DNA of 54,470 bases from Franconibacter helveticus LMG 23732 (GTDB lineage Bacteria > Pseudomonadota > Gammaproteobacteria > Enterobacterales > Enterobacteriaceae): NCBI RefSeq assembly GCF_000463115.2, contig NZ_AWFX01000017.1, forward strand, positions 1 through 54,470, written 5' to 3'. Made by a program: the position numbers and the translations under genes. Positions 18,524 to 27,612 of this stretch are shown here, in pieces (the first letter of the stretch is position 1; every line of letters begins with the position of its first letter). The notes beneath the pieces are model-generated. The model saw nothing but the letters and a program-made list of their open reading frames with translations. It was not told the origin of the DNA and did not search any database.

Positions 18524-18803
18524 GATCCACATCGAAGTGGTTTATGCGCTGCCGGAAAAACAGTATCTGCGTAAGCTGACGCTGGAAGAAGGGGCGACGA
18601 TAGAGCAGGCGATTTATGCCTCCGGCCTGCTGGAACTGCGCGATGATATCGATCTCAAAAAGAACAAGGTGGGGATTTACAGCCGCCCGGCAAAGCTGAC
18701 GGACGTGCTTAATGACGGCGACCGGGTGGAGATTTACCGGCCGCTGATTGCCGACCCGAAAGAGCTGCGGCGCAAGCGTGCTGAAAAGTCGGCGCAAAAA
18801 TAG
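18513..18803 (+). CDS. ratB: RatB, RnfH-family ubiquitin-like protein
   Basis: A 96-residue protein of the RnfH/UPF0125 family with a beta-grasp, ubiquitin-like fold. The GTG at 18513 overlaps the last 11 bases of ratA and gives the family's usual length (96). Recognisable segments are [44 protein letters not shown] and [20 protein letters not shown]. It is always paired with ratA in enterobacteria and often annotated as its antitoxin partner, although a true toxin-antitoxin role is doubtful. A terminator shared with bamE lies about 175 bp downstream. Confidence 0.92.
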   Translation: MSAEIHIEVVYALPEKQYLRKLTLEEGATIEQAIYASGLLELRDDIDLKKNKVGIYSRPAKLTDVLNDGDRVEIYRPLIADPKELRRKRAEKSAQK

Positions 18804-18884
18804 CGCTTGCTTGCAGGCTGCATCAACTGGCCGCTTTCGGCCGCACTGATTTACTGGCCTTCGCGGGATGAAGGCGCAGCAGCG

Positions 18885-18977
18885 GCGTCGAAAAAGAGCA
18901 GCGTCAGAAAATGAACGGCGCGAAAAACAGCCGCGTCGAAAAGAGCGGCGTCAGAAAAAAGAGCGGTGTTAAAAAAG
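18885..18977. repeat. Imperfect direct repeats between ratB and bamE
   Basis: GCGTCGAAAA(A)GAGC(A/G)GCGTCAGAAAA occurs at about 18885-18911 and again at about 18933-18958, with a third partial AGAGCGGTGTTAAAAAAG at about 18960-18977. No gene occupies this stretch. Read as protein it would be a Lys/Ser/Gly/Val low-complexity tail, and ratB already stops at 18803. Confidence 0.7.
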
Positions 18978-19003
18978 AAAAGGTGCCTGGAGGCACCTTT
19001 TTT
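18978..19003. terminator. Bidirectional terminator between ratB and bamE
   Basis: Stem AAAGGTGCC/GGCACCTTT with loop TGGA, preceded by an A-run and followed by TTTTTT. It serves the convergent ratAB and bamE transcripts. Confidence 0.85.
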
Positions 19004-19021
19004 GTTTTTCTTGCGGAGCGC

Positions 19022-19366
19022 TTAGCGCTGGCCGTCCAGCTTCGGCTTGTTGTCGATATTGGTCAATACGCCGTTGCTGTTGAATGTCAGCGTCAGGGTC
19101 TGTTGCGTTACTGTCTCATGTCCCGGTTGCTGGCGGAAAATATAGTACCAGGTATTGCTGCCGAACGGATCGCTCATCATCGGCGTGCCCAGAGCATAAG
19201 CAACCTGCTGTTGCGTCATACCGATACGAACTTTAGAGACATCGGTTGGGGTCAGGTAATTCCCCTGGTTGATATCGGGGCGGTAAACCACTCGCTCCAG
19301 AGTGGAACAGCCTGCGGTCAACATCAGAAGGACCGCTGCGGCAGCAGTCAGCGTTTTACAGCGCAT
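19022..19366 (-). CDS. bamE: Outer-membrane protein assembly lipoprotein BamE
   Basis: A 114-residue lipoprotein of the BAM complex that folds outer-membrane beta-barrel proteins and stabilises BamA-BamD contacts. A signal peptide ends in the lipobox LTAGC, with the lipidated Cys at residue 20. The mature part carries the family landmarks [28 protein letters not shown] and [15 protein letters not shown]. Length matches E. coli BamE (113). It lies downstream of recN on the same strand, with its own likely promoter in the 240-bp gap. Confidence 0.96.
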   Translation of the reverse strand: MRCKTLTAAAAVLLMLTAGCSTLERVVYRPDINQGNYLTPTDVSKVRIGMTQQQVAYALGTPMMSDPFGSNTWYYIFRQQPGHETVTQQTLTLTFNSNGVLTNIDNKPKLDGQR

Positions 19367-19550
19367 AGTGAGTAGATTCCTTTTCGGGCCCGAGCAGCAC
19401 GCGGCTCATACATAATTTGCCGATGATAATAAACCTTCAGTCAGTTTAAAACCTTAAGGCGCTTCACTATGACCCTGCGGGTGAAAAAAAGTTGAGATAA
19501 ATTGGTCGCAACGACGATATGTAGGTACGGATTGCTCTTTTTTTAAGCGA

Positions 19551-19576
19551 AACCCGGCAGGCGATGCCGGGTTTTT
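19551..19576. terminator. Hairpin between recN and bamE
   Basis: Stem ACCCGGCA/TGCCGGGT with a 5-base loop. On the minus strand, the direction of recN transcription, it is followed only by a short TTT. On the plus strand it has five T. It is probably the recN terminator, of moderate strength. The rest of the gap to bamE (19367-19550) is AT-rich and holds the presumed bamE promoter. Confidence 0.6.
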
Positions 19577-19608
19577 ATGCGCGGGAGAGTAGTAAAGCCA
19601 GTACGCGT

Positions 19609-21270
19609 TTAAGCCGCCAGCAACTCTTTGGCGTTAGCGAGCGTATTGCGGGTTACTTCGCTGCCGCCAAGCAGGCGGGCCAGCTCCTGCAAGCGCGCGC
19701 GCTTGTCGAGCGGCTGCATGTGGGTTTCCGTCATGGCACCGTCGGTCTCTTTGCTGACAAAGAAGTGATGATGACCGCAGCCCGCGACCTGCGGCAGATG
19801 GGTAACGCACATGACCTGCGTCGATTCGCCAAGCTGACGCAGCAGCTTGCCTACTACCGCCGCGGTCGGGCCGCTGATACCCACGTCCACTTCGTCGAAA
19901 ATCAGCGCCGGGGTTTCCATCTTACGCGCCGTAATGACCTGAATAGCCAGCGCGATACGGGAAAGCTCGCCACCCGAGGCGACTTTCGCCAGCGGCTGCA
20001 ACGGCTGGCCCGGGTTGGTGGAGACGCGGAAATCGATGCGGTCAGCCCCTTCAGCCGTCAGATGATTCTCTTCAAAAGCCACGTCGATGGTCAGTTTGCC
20101 GTGCGGCATGGAAAGTGAGTGCATACTATCTGTAATCAGCCCACTCAGTTCGCGCGCATAGGCAACGCGGCTTTCGTGCAGTTGACGGGCTACTTTCATT
20201 GCCTGCTGATGATGGTTATTCACCGCCAGCGTCAATGTTTCCAGGCAATCCGCCTGATCGTCGAGCTGTTGTTGCTCATCCAGCAGTTTCTGATGAAAAG
20301 CAGGCAGTTCTTCCGGCGAAATATGGTGCTTGCGCGCCAGGTTAATCTGGCGGGAAATGCGCTGTTCAAGCTCGTACAGGCGGTTCGGGTCAAGGTCCAG
20401 ACGGTCGCAATAATGGCGCAACTCGTCGCTTGCCTCTGTAATTTGAATAGCCGCTTCTTCCAGCATATCAAGCACGCCGGAGAGTTTGTCATCCATGCCG
20501 ATAAGGTCGGTAACCAGGTTGCGTACGCTATAAAGCTGGCTTTGCAGGTTAGCGTCTTCGCCGTCGGCAAGCAGATGCAGCGCCTGCTGGCTGGTGGAAA
20601 GCAGCTGGCCGCTGTTGGCAAGACGTTTGTACTCCTCGTCGATTTGCTCGAACTCGCCTGCCTGCGGGTTGAAGTCGTTCAGCTCTTTTAACTGATAATG
20701 CAGCAGTTCCGCACGCGCGGCGCGCTCCTGGCTCAACTGCTGGTGCAGCGCCAAATCGCGGCAGCTCTGATGCCACTGGCGGTAGGCGGCAGCCATTTGC
20801 TGGGTCAGCGTGGTCTCGCCGGCATAGCCGTCGAGCAGCGTTTTCTGGTGCTCAGGTTTAAGCAGGAGCTGATGCGCATGCTGGCCGTGGATTTGAATCA
20901 GAAGCTGACCCAGCTCGCGCAGCTGCGATAACGGCACGGCGGTGCCGTTGATAAACCCGCGGGAGCGGCCGTCGCTGCTGATCACGCGGCGAAGCAAACA
21001 CTCACTACCATCTTCCAGCTGATTTTCTTCCAGCCAGCGTAGCGCGGCAGGGGTGTCTTTCAGCGAGAAGCGCGCGCACAAATCGGCGCGGCTGGCGCCC
21101 TGACGCACCATATCCGCTTCCGCACGCCCGCCAAGGCACAGCCCCAGCGCGTCAATCGCAATGGATTTACCTGCGCCGGTTTCACCGGTTATCGCCGTCA
21201 TGCCGGCGTGAAAATCGATTTCAAGCTCGCGAACGATGGCGAAATTGCTGATGGTAAGTTGAGCCAGCAT
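19609..21270 (-). CDS. recN: DNA repair ATPase RecN
   Basis: A 553-residue SMC-like ATPase acting in double-strand-break repair and in keeping sister chromatids together after damage. The N-terminal Walker A is [10 protein letters not shown] near residue 30, long Leu/Gln-rich coiled-coil stretches fill the middle (about 150-370), and the C-terminal half carries the signature [14 protein letters not shown] and the Walker B region [14 protein letters not shown] with CVTHLPQVA after it. Length matches E. coli RecN (553). Three LexA boxes upstream explain its strong SOS induction; the nearest overlaps the ribosome-binding region. Confidence 0.97.
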   Translation of the reverse strand: MLAQLTISNFAIVRELEIDFHAGMTAITGETGAGKSIAIDALGLCLGGRAEADMVRQGASRADLCARFSLKDTPAALRWLEENQLEDGSECLLRRVISSDGRSRGFINGTAVPLSQLRELGQLLIQIHGQHAHQLLLKPEHQKTLLDGYAGETTLTQQMAAAYRQWHQSCRDLALHQQLSQERAARAELLHYQLKELNDFNPQAGEFEQIDEEYKRLANSGQLLSTSQQALHLLADGEDANLQSQLYSVRNLVTDLIGMDDKLSGVLDMLEEAAIQITEASDELRHYCDRLDLDPNRLYELEQRISRQINLARKHHISPEELPAFHQKLLDEQQQLDDQADCLETLTLAVNNHHQQAMKVARQLHESRVAYARELSGLITDSMHSLSMPHGKLTIDVAFEENHLTAEGADRIDFRVSTNPGQPLQPLAKVASGGELSRIALAIQVITARKMETPALIFDEVDVGISGPTAAVVGKLLRQLGESTQVMCVTHLPQVAGCGHHHFFVSKETDGAMTETHMQPLDKRARLQELARLLGGSEVTRNTLANAKELLAA

Positions 21271-21280
21271 AGCTACCTTC

Positions 21281-21336
21281 CTGTATAAAATAACAGAGCT
21301 GTATTTGCGTACAGTATAAACTGGTTTTATATACAG
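21281..21336 (-). promoter_or_regulatory. Three LexA boxes upstream of recN
   Basis: On the plus strand: CTGTATAAAATAACAG (21281-21296) and CTGTATTTGCGTACAG (21299-21314) fit CTGT-N8-ACAG exactly, and CTGGTTTTATATACAG (21321-21336) fits with one change. They lie 10-66 bp upstream of the recN ATG, spaced 18 and 22 bp apart start to start. recN is a classic multi-box, tightly repressed SOS gene. Confidence 0.93.
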
Positions 21337-21356
21337 TAAAGTGGCGCAGGCTCGTT

Positions 21357-22235
21357 TCAGAATAATTTTTTTGACCAGCCGAGCTTGGAGCTTAATGTGT
21401 TGAAATAACTATAATCTTTTGGGTGTATAAGATTCAGGTGATAGTCGCAACGGCGGATAAAGACATCTTCGCCTTCCTGGATGGGCAACGCTATCTGGCT
21501 ATCACAGCTGATTTCTAAGTCGCTGCGCATATGGGAAAAGCGCAGGCGAATGGTGCTGCTGCTGTTAATGACCAGCGGGCGCGCAGAGAGCGTGTGTGGA
21601 AACATGGGCACCAGCGTAATGGCGTCCAGAGAAGGGGTGAGAATAGGTCCGCCTGCGGAGAGAGAATAGGCGGTCGAACCGGTAGGCGTGGAAATAATCA
21701 GGCCATCGGAGCGCTGGGAGAAGGCGAATTTTTCATCAATATAGACCTCAAATTCGATCATATGCGCCACTTTTCCCGGGTGCAGCACCACTTCATTTAT
21801 GGCTGTGCTGATTCGCTTCGGGCAGTGCTGCTGGCATACCTGCGCTTCCAGCAAAAAGCGTTTTTCGCTGATGTATTGGCCTTCAAGCACATCCGCCAGC
21901 TGCTGCTGCGCGTTGTCCGGGTCAAGGTCGGTTAAAAAACCGAGGTTGCCGCGGTTAATGCCGATAACTTTAATATCGTAGCGCGCCAGCACGCGCGCGG
22001 CGCCAAGCATATTGCCGTCGCCGCCTACTACCACCGCGAGATCCGCCTGCTGGCCAATTTCCGCCAGCGTGCCGGTTTTCACATTGTGCAGATTAAGTTC
22101 CTGCGCGATTTGCTGTTCAACGATAACGTCATAACCTTTTTCACAAAGCCAGCGCCAGAGCATCTCATGAGTAGTGAGCGCGGTGGGGTGGCGCGGATGT
22201 CCGACAATACCTATGCATTTAAAAGGGGTATTCAT
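21357..22235 (-). CDS. nadK: NAD kinase
   Basis: A 292-residue ATP-NAD kinase making NADP+. The start [17 protein letters not shown] is chosen because it matches the length and N-terminus of E. coli NadK (292); an upstream in-frame ATG would add 25 unrelated residues. Catalytic landmarks are [10 protein letters not shown] (the GGDG ATP motif), [21 protein letters not shown] and the dinucleotide-binding [20 protein letters not shown]. It is divergent from grpE and followed by recN about 86 bp downstream. Confidence 0.97.
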   Translation of the reverse strand: MNTPFKCIGIVGHPRHPTALTTHEMLWRWLCEKGYDVIVEQQIAQELNLHNVKTGTLAEIGQQADLAVVVGGDGNMLGAARVLARYDIKVIGINRGNLGFLTDLDPDNAQQQLADVLEGQYISEKRFLLEAQVCQQHCPKRISTAINEVVLHPGKVAHMIEFEVYIDEKFAFSQRSDGLIISTPTGSTAYSLSAGGPILTPSLDAITLVPMFPHTLSARPLVINSSSTIRLRFSHMRSDLEISCDSQIALPIQEGEDVFIRRCDYHLNLIHPKDYSYFNTLSSKLGWSKKLF

Positions 22236-22284
22236 TATCGTGAAGGTCCTTAGTGACGTAGGGCATGACAATCTGTCGTGTTCC

Positions 22285-22310
22285 CTTGAAACCGGCAAAC
22301 TGATCCCCAT
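22285..22310 (+). promoter_or_regulatory. Sigma-32 heat-shock promoter of grpE
   Basis: CTTGAAA (22285-22291) and CCCCAT (22305-22310) are separated by 13 bp, fitting the sigma-32 consensus (CTTGAA, 11-16 bp, CCCCAT-T). The grpE ATG follows about 48 bp downstream. Confidence 0.88.
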
Positions 22311-22357
22311 AATAAGCGAAGTTAGCGAGATGAATGCAAAAAAACGCGGAGAATTTC

Positions 22358-22945
22358 ATGAGTAGTAAAGAACAGAAAACGCCTGACGGGCAAGCCCCGG
22401 AAGAAATCATCACGGAACAGCACGACGAAGTGGAGACGGTGGAATCCGCTGAATCGGCTGAGCAGGTGGATCCGCGCGATGAACAGATTGCTGATTTGCA
22501 GTCCCAGTTAGCAGAAGTTCAGAATCGCGAGCGCGAAAACGTACTGCGCGCAAAAGCTGAAATGGAAAACCTGCGCCGCCGTACCGAGCAGGATATCGAA
22601 AAGGCGCATAAATTCGCGCTTGAGAAGTTCGTGAACGAGCTGCTGCCGGTTATCGACAGCCTCGATCGCGCGCTGGAAGTGGCGGATAAAAACAATACGG
22701 ATATGGCCGCTATGGTCGAAGGTATTGAGCTGACCATGAAATCCATGCTCGACGTGGTGCGCAAATTCGGCGTTGAAGTGGTTGCCGAAACCAACGTGCC
22801 GCTGGACCCGAACGTTCACCAGGCTATCGCGATGGTGGAAGCGGAAGGCGTTGCGCCGAATCATGTGGCCGCGGTTATGCAAAAAGGCTATACCCTGAAC
22901 GGCCGCACCATTCGCGCCGCGATGGTAACAGTGGCGAAGGCGTAA
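22358..22945 (+). CDS. grpE: Nucleotide exchange factor GrpE
   Basis: A 195-residue co-chaperone that releases ADP from DnaK. The ATG giving [16 protein letters not shown] is chosen over one 24 bases upstream because GGAG sits just before it and it matches E. coli GrpE. The N-terminus is acidic and flexible, a long helix (about 40-85) forms the dimer thermosensor, and the C-terminal head carries [16 protein letters not shown] and [21 protein letters not shown] sigma-32 promoter lies upstream and an intrinsic terminator right after the stop. Confidence 0.97.
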   Translation: MSSKEQKTPDGQAPEEIITEQHDEVETVESAESAEQVDPRDEQIADLQSQLAEVQNRERENVLRAKAEMENLRRRTEQDIEKAHKFALEKFVNELLPVIDSLDRALEVADKNNTDMAAMVEGIELTMKSMLDVVRKFGVEVVAETNVPLDPNVHQAIAMVEAEGVAPNHVAAVMQKGYTLNGRTIRAAMVTVAKA

Positions 22946-22956
22946 TCTTCGCACAG

Positions 22957-22986
22957 AAAAAAGGCCAGTCTGCGGACTGGCCTTTT
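22957..22986. terminator. Bidirectional terminator between grpE and yfjD
   Basis: Stem GGCCAGTC/GACTGGCC with loop TGCG, flanked by A6 and T4. It ends grpE transcripts and, from the other side, yfjD. Confidence 0.85.
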
Positions 22987-23002
22987 GCATTTTCGCGCTG
23001 AA

Positions 23003-24289
23003 TTATTCTTCCACGCTTTCCCGCAGCGGCTTCACCGGCGTGACGCGCACCTGTTTAATCATATTGTCCTGTACGTCGAGAATATCGATATCGTACTTTT
23101 TGATGCGCACGCGGGTATCAACGGCCGGGATCTCTTCCAGCGCTTCCAGCAACATGCCATTGACGGTACGCGCTTCGTCTTCCGGCAGGTGCCAGTTAAA
23201 GGCTTTGTTGATTTCGCGAATGTTGGCGCTGCCCTCGATAATCACCGAACCGTCATTTTGCGGCGTGACTTCTTCGGCAAGCGTAGGCGACATTGAGGTG
23301 GTAAAGTCGCCGACAATCTCTTCAAGAATATCTTCAACCGTCACCAGCCCCTGAATATCGCCATACTCATCGACCACCAGGCCCACTTTCTTTTTGTTGC
23401 GCTGAAATTTCACCAGCTGGACGCTGAGCGGCGTGCCGGCCGGAACGTAATAAATTTCATCGGCGGCGCGCAGAATAATCTCTTTGGAAAATTCTTTTTT
23501 CTCGTTTCTCAAACGCCAGGCTTCGCGCACGCGCAGCATGCCGATGGCGTCGTCCAGCGAGTCGCGATAAAGCACGATGCGCCCATGGGGCGAGTGGGTA
23601 AGCTGGCGAACAATCGACTTCCAGTCATCGTTGATATCGATGCCGACGATGTCGTTGCGCGGCACCATAATGTCGTCGACACTGACTTTTTCCAGATCCA
23701 GCACCGACAGCAGCATATCCTGGTTGCGGCGAGAGATTTGCGAGCGCGACTCGTTAACAATGGTGCGCAATTCTTCTTTACTGAGCGCCGCGCTCACTAC
23801 GTTATCGGTTTTGATCCCCACCATGCGCATCAACAAACGCGTAATGACGTTAAACAGCCACACCAGCGGCATCATAAGCACTTGCAGCGGCGCGAGCAGA
23901 AAGCTGCTGGGGAAGGCCACTTTTTCCGGATAGAGCGCCGCGATGGTTTTCGGCAGCACTTCGGCGAAAATCAGCACGACGAAAGTCAGCACGCCGGTGG
24001 CGATAGCAACGCCCGCATCGCCATACAGGCGCATGCCGACGATGGTCGCCAGCGACGAGGCGAGGATATTCACCAGGTTATTGCCAATGAGGACAAGGCT
24101 GATTAAGCGGTCCGGCTTACGCAGCAGTTTCTCGACCCGTTTCGCCGCGCGGTTGCCCTGTTTAGCCAGGTGGCGCAGGCGGTAACGGTTTAGTGTCATC
24201 ATGCCGGTTTCAGAACCGGAAAAATAAGCGGAGACCACTACCATCACGATAAGCGTGACGATGAGCGTAGTGGTTGAGATGTGTTCCAA
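23003..24289 (-). CDS. yfjD: CNNM/CorC-family membrane protein YfjD (CorB-like)
   Basis: A 428-residue inner-membrane protein of the HlyC/CorC (CNNM) family, linked to Mg2+/Co2+ export or resistance. A TTG start at 24289 is chosen: AAGGAAGGA lies just upstream, it gives the N-terminus LEHISTTT and the exact length of E. coli YfjD (428). The DUF21 membrane domain (about 1-175) shows SGSETGMMTLNRYRLRHLA and FAEVLPKTIAALYPEKVA. A CBS pair follows (about 190-320; DIMVPRNDIVGIDI, GLVVDEYGDIQGLVTVEDILEEIVGDF), then the C-terminal CorC_HlyC domain (GSANIREINKAFNWHLP). ypjD lies 28 bp upstream on the same strand. Confidence 0.93.
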   Translation of the reverse strand: MEHISTTTLIVTLIVMVVVSAYFSGSETGMMTLNRYRLRHLAKQGNRAAKRVEKLLRKPDRLISLVLIGNNLVNILASSLATIVGMRLYGDAGVAIATGVLTFVVLIFAEVLPKTIAALYPEKVAFPSSFLLAPLQVLMMPLVWLFNVITRLLMRMVGIKTDNVVSAALSKEELRTIVNESRSQISRRNQDMLLSVLDLEKVSVDDIMVPRNDIVGIDINDDWKSIVRQLTHSPHGRIVLYRDSLDDAIGMLRVREAWRLRNEKKEFSKEIILRAADEIYYVPAGTPLSVQLVKFQRNKKKVGLVVDEYGDIQGLVTVEDILEEIVGDFTTSMSPTLAEEVTPQNDGSVIIEGSANIREINKAFNWHLPEDEARTVNGMLLEALEEIPAVDTRVRIKKYDIDILDVQDNMIKQVRVTPVKPLRESVEE

Positions 24290-24317
24290 AAGTCCTTCCT
24301 TTAAACGGTTTAACTCT

Positions 24318-25109
24318 TCAGCCAGCGAATTGCTGCAACACGCGGCTGCCAAAATAGGAGAGCGTCAACAGAGCGGCGCCCGCCACGTTGAACCACACTA
24401 CCCGGCGGCCGCGCCACCCTTCATGATAGTGTCCCCACAGCAGGATGATATAGACAAACCAGGCGAGGATAGAAAGCACGGCTTTATCGATATTTTCTAC
24501 GCTGAACAGGTTATGCAGGTAGAAAAGGCCGGTGCAGAGGGTCAGCGTCAGCAACACTACGCCGACCTGGGTGATGTGAAACATTTTGCGCTCGATGGTC
24601 ATCAGCGGCGGCATTTCGGCGCTGAAAGCGAGCCTTTTGTTTTTCAGCTGATAATCAATCCAGGCGAGCTGGAAGGCGTAGAGCGCGGCGATGATCAGCG
24701 TGGCGTAGGAGAAAAGCGACAGGCCGATATGCACCATCATGCCCGGCGTGGTTTCCAGATGCGTGATGTACTCATTAGGCACAAACGTGGCGAACGCCAG
24801 GTTTATCAAAGCAAAAGCGTAAACAATCGGCAGCAGCAGCCAGCCGCGGTTGCGCGAGGCGACAATGGTCATTACCGTACAGATCATCAGGCTGACCAGC
24901 GAGCCCACGTTGAGCAAGCTTAAGTTTTGTCCGCCGTCATGAGTGGAAAAAATACGCGCTTCCAGCGCCAGCGCGTGGCAGATAAGCGCAATGACGGCGG
25001 AGAGGATGGCGAGCCGACGCCATGCGCTGTTTTTCCGCAGCAGACCGGGAATAATCAGCGCCAGGCTGACGGAGTAGGCTACAAGCGCCAGCAATGCAAA
25101 AACAGGCAT
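24318..25109 (-). CDS. ypjD: Inner-membrane protein YpjD, CcsA/cytochrome c assembly family
   Basis: A 263-residue protein with about eight hydrophobic segments, of the cytochrome c assembly (CcsA/CcmC-like) family; its physiological role is not settled. The start MPVFALLALVAYSVSLALI matches E. coli YpjD in length (263). Two conserved His are in CHALALEAR and MMVHIGLSLFSY, with another pair in WGHYHEGWRG near the C-terminus; such His can bind haem in the family. It is divergent from ffh and probably co-transcribed with yfjD. Confidence 0.9.
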   Translation of the reverse strand: MPVFALLALVAYSVSLALIIPGLLRKNSAWRRLAILSAVIALICHALALEARIFSTHDGGQNLSLLNVGSLVSLMICTVMTIVASRNRGWLLLPIVYAFALINLAFATFVPNEYITHLETTPGMMVHIGLSLFSYATLIIAALYAFQLAWIDYQLKNKRLAFSAEMPPLMTIERKMFHITQVGVVLLTLTLCTGLFYLHNLFSVENIDKAVLSILAWFVYIILLWGHYHEGWRGRRVVWFNVAGAALLTLSYFGSRVLQQFAG

Positions 25110-25202
25110 ATGAGGTTCGTCATTCGAAGACAAAGAAAGGAAAGCAGTATAGCGTTAGGTGGCGCGCGCTCCAACCGTTGCATCACATGCAGGGCGGCTT
25201 CA

Positions 25203-25211
25203 TGTTATACT
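25203..25211 (+). promoter_or_regulatory. Candidate extended -10 promoter of ffh
   Basis: TGTTATACT fits an extended -10 (TGN followed by TATAAT-like). No well-spaced -35 is obvious; TTGCAT at 25178 is too far. It lies about 60 bp before the ffh ATG, in the divergent gap with ypjD. Confidence 0.45.
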
Positions 25212-25272
25212 CCGCCACAATCTGAATCAGTGTCGCTGCGGCGGCCTTAAGCGATCCCTTAGGCAAAAGAGA

Positions 25273-26634
25273 ATGTTTGATAATTTAACTGACCGTTTGT
25301 CGCGCACGCTGCGCAATATCAGCGGCCGCGGACGCCTGACTGAAGACAATATCAAAGAGACCCTGCGTGAAGTGCGCATGGCGCTGCTGGAGGCGGATGT
25401 CGCTCTGCCAGTAGTGCGCGACTTCATCAACCGCGTGAAAGAGAAGGCGGTGGGGCATGAAGTCAACAAGAGCCTGACGCCTGGTCAGGAATTCGTCAAA
25501 ATCGTGCGCAGCGAACTTGTTTCGGCGATGGGCGAAGAGAACCAGAGCCTGAACCTGGCGGCGCAGCCGCCTGCCGTAGTGCTGATGGCGGGCCTGCAAG
25601 GCGCCGGTAAAACCACAAGCGTCGGCAAGCTCGGCAAATTCCTGCGTGAAAAGCAGAAGAAAAAAGTGATGGTGGTTTCCGCTGACGTCTATCGCCCGGC
25701 GGCGATCAAACAGCTGGAAACCCTGGCGCAGCAGGTGGGCGTGGATTTCTTCCCCTCCGATGTGGCGCAAAAGCCGGTAGACATTGTTAACGCGGCGCTG
25801 AAAGAGGCGAAGCTCAAGTTCTACGACGTGCTGCTGGTGGATACCGCTGGTCGTCTGCACGTTGACGAAGCGATGATGGACGAAATCAAGCAGGTTCATG
25901 CCGCCATTAAGCCGGTAGAGACCCTGTTCGTCGTCGACGCCATGACCGGCCAGGATGCGGCGAATACCGCCAAAGCGTTTAACGAGGCGCTGCCGCTCAC
26001 CGGCGTGGTGCTCACCAAAGTGGACGGCGACGCCCGCGGCGGCGCGGCGCTGTCTATTCGTCATATCACCGGCAAGCCGATTAAGTTCCTGGGTGTCGGC
26101 GAGAAAACCGAAGCGCTGGAGCCGTTCCACCCGGACCGTATCGCCTCGCGCATTCTCGGCATGGGCGACGTACTGTCGCTTATTGAAGATATCGAGAGCA
26201 AAGTAGACCGCGCGCAGGCCGAGAAGCTCGCCAATAAGCTGAAAAAAGGCGACGGCTTTGATTTAAACGACTTCCTGGAACAGCTCAAGCAGATGAAAAA
26301 CATGGGCGGCATGGCGAGCCTGATGGGCAAGCTGCCGGGCATGGGGCAAATTCCGGATAACGTGAAGTCGCAGATGGACGACAAAGTGCTGGTGCGTATG
26401 GAAGCCATTATTAGCTCCATGACGCTCAAAGAACGCGCTAACCCGGATATCATCAAAGGCTCCCGCAAGCGCCGCATCGCCGCTGGCTGCGGCATGCAGG
26501 TGCAGGACGTTAACCGCTTGCTCAAACAATTCGACGACATGCAGCGCATGATGAAGAAAATGAAGAAAGGCGGAATGGCGAAAATGATGCGCGGCATGAA
26601 AGGCATGATGCCGCCTGGTTTCCCGGGACGTTAA
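25273..26634 (+). CDS. ffh: Signal recognition particle GTPase Ffh
   Basis: A 453-residue SRP54 protein that binds 4.5S RNA and signal sequences of inner-membrane proteins at the ribosome and docks with FtsY. The ATG giving MFDNLTDRLSRTLRNISGRG is chosen (E. coli length 453). NG domain: P-loop GLQGAGKTTS, DVYRPAA, DTAGR, and the TKVDGDARGG specificity motif. The M domain from about residue 300 is methionine-rich (for example MKNMGGMASLMGKLPGMG) and ends MMRGMKGMMPPGFPGR; it carries the RNA-binding SRKRRIAAGCG. The rpsP operon lies downstream behind a terminator. Confidence 0.98.
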   Translation: MFDNLTDRLSRTLRNISGRGRLTEDNIKETLREVRMALLEADVALPVVRDFINRVKEKAVGHEVNKSLTPGQEFVKIVRSELVSAMGEENQSLNLAAQPPAVVLMAGLQGAGKTTSVGKLGKFLREKQKKKVMVVSADVYRPAAIKQLETLAQQVGVDFFPSDVAQKPVDIVNAALKEAKLKFYDVLLVDTAGRLHVDEAMMDEIKQVHAAIKPVETLFVVDAMTGQDAANTAKAFNEALPLTGVVLTKVDGDARGGAALSIRHITGKPIKFLGVGEKTEALEPFHPDRIASRILGMGDVLSLIEDIESKVDRAQAEKLANKLKKGDGFDLNDFLEQLKQMKNMGGMASLMGKLPGMGQIPDNVKSQMDDKVLVRMEAIISSMTLKERANPDIIKGSRKRRIAAGCGMQVQDVNRLLKQFDDMQRMMKKMKKGGMAKMMRGMKGMMPPGFPGR

Positions 26635-26663
26635 TCTTTTCCTCATGGCGTGTGAGCTTTAGA

Positions 26664-26691
26664 TTGCTTTTTACGCCGAAATGAGTAAAAT
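26664..26691 (+). promoter_or_regulatory. Candidate sigma-70 promoter of the rpsP operon
   Basis: TTGCTT (26664-26669), a 16-bp spacer and TAAAAT (26686-26691) fit a sigma-70 promoter. It sits between ffh and the rpsP ATG, upstream of a hairpin that could act as an attenuator. Confidence 0.5.
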
Positions 26692-26712
26692 TTTCGGGCT
26701 TTTAATATGACG

Positions 26713-26749
26713 CCGGGCTCCGTTCCTCGATGGGGCCCGGTTGTTTTAT
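26713..26749 (+). terminator. Hairpin terminator/attenuator between ffh and rpsP
   Basis: Stem CCGGGCTCC/GGGGCCCGG (one G-U pair) with a 10-base loop, followed by TTGTTTTATT. It lies after the candidate rpsP promoter and 18 bp before the rpsP start codon, so it may attenuate the operon as well as end ffh. Confidence 0.7.
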
Positions 26750-26766
26750 TCACTAAAGAGGATGTT

Positions 26767-27015
26767 ATGGTAACTATTCGTTTAGCTCGTCACGGCGCTA
26801 AAAAGCGTCCGTTCTACCAGGTTGTCGTAACCGACAGCCGTAATGCACGCAACGGCCGCTTCATTGAGCGCGTTGGTTTCTTCAACCCGATGGCTAACGA
26901 GAAAGAAGAAGGCACTCGCCTGAATCTGGATCGTATCGAGCATTGGGTTGGCCAGGGCGCTACCCTTTCTGATCGCGTTTCCGCGCTGATCAAAGAAGCA
27001 AAAAAAGCAGCTTAA
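26767..27015 (+). CDS. rpsP: 30S ribosomal protein S16
   Basis: An 82-residue 30S subunit protein needed for early small-subunit assembly. The ATG giving [20 protein letters not shown] is preceded by AAAGAGG. Conserved [21 protein letters not shown] follows. Length equals E. coli S16. It is the first gene of the rpsP-rimM-trmD-rplS operon, with 18 bp to rimM. Confidence 0.99.
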   Translation: MVTIRLARHGAKKRPFYQVVVTDSRNARNGRFIERVGFFNPMANEKEEGTRLNLDRIEHWVGQGATLSDRVSALIKEAKKAA

Positions 27016-27033
27016 TCTGTCACGGTGGTCATG

Positions 27034-27582
27034 ATGAGCAAGCAAGAGACCGCGAAAGCGCCTGTTGAACCGGTAGTGCTGGGGAAAATGGGCTCTACTT
27101 ACGGTATCCGTGGTTGGCTCAGAGTGTTTTCCTCCACCGAAGACGCCGAAAGCATTTTTGACTATCAGCCCTGGTTTATCCAGAAGGCGGGTCAGTGGCA
27201 GCATGTCGAGCTGGAAAGCTGGCGTCACCACAATCAGGATCTCATCATCAAGCTGAAAGGCGTTGACGATAGGGATGCCGCGAATCTGCTGACTAATTGC
27301 GAAATTGTCGTGGATTCCTCGCAGTTGCCGGCGCTTGAAGAGGGTGATTACTACTGGAAAGACCTGATGGGTTGCCAGGTTATCACCACTGAAGGCTACG
27401 ACCTTGGTAAAGTCATCGATATGATGGAAACCGGGTCGAATGACGTACTCGTCATCAAGGCAAACCTGAAAGATGCGTTTGGTATCAAGGAGCGGCTTCT
27501 TCCGTTCCTCGATGGGCAGGTTATCAAGAAAGTCGATCTCGCTACTCGTACTATCGAAGTAGACTGGGATCCTGGTTTTTAA
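27034..27582 (+). CDS. rimM: Ribosome maturation factor RimM
   Basis: A 182-residue 16S rRNA processing factor that binds S19 during 30S head maturation. The start [13 protein letters not shown] is chosen (GGTGG upstream, E. coli length 182). The N-terminal RimM domain shows [20 protein letters not shown], and the C-terminal PRC-barrel shows [30 protein letters not shown] and [12 protein letters not shown]. It is the second gene of the operon. Confidence 0.98.
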   Translation: MSKQETAKAPVEPVVLGKMGSTYGIRGWLRVFSSTEDAESIFDYQPWFIQKAGQWQHVELESWRHHNQDLIIKLKGVDDRDAANLLTNCEIVVDSSQLPALEEGDYYWKDLMGCQVITTEGYDLGKVIDMMETGSNDVLVIKANLKDAFGIKERLLPFLDGQVIKKVDLATRTIEVDWDPGF

Positions 27583-27612
27583 ACCTCCGGATAAACGGTA
27601 ATAAACGGCGCT

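Noticed and set aside
18086..18803. RatA-RatB as a classical toxin-antitoxin pair
   Set aside because: They are listed by their common names, but gene overlap and family knowledge (COQ10-like and ubiquitin-like folds) do not by themselves show a toxin-antitoxin function.
18911..19375. 154-codon plus-strand ORF over bamE
   Set aside because: bamE on the other strand is a certain gene with a lipobox. The plus-strand product has no recognisable features.
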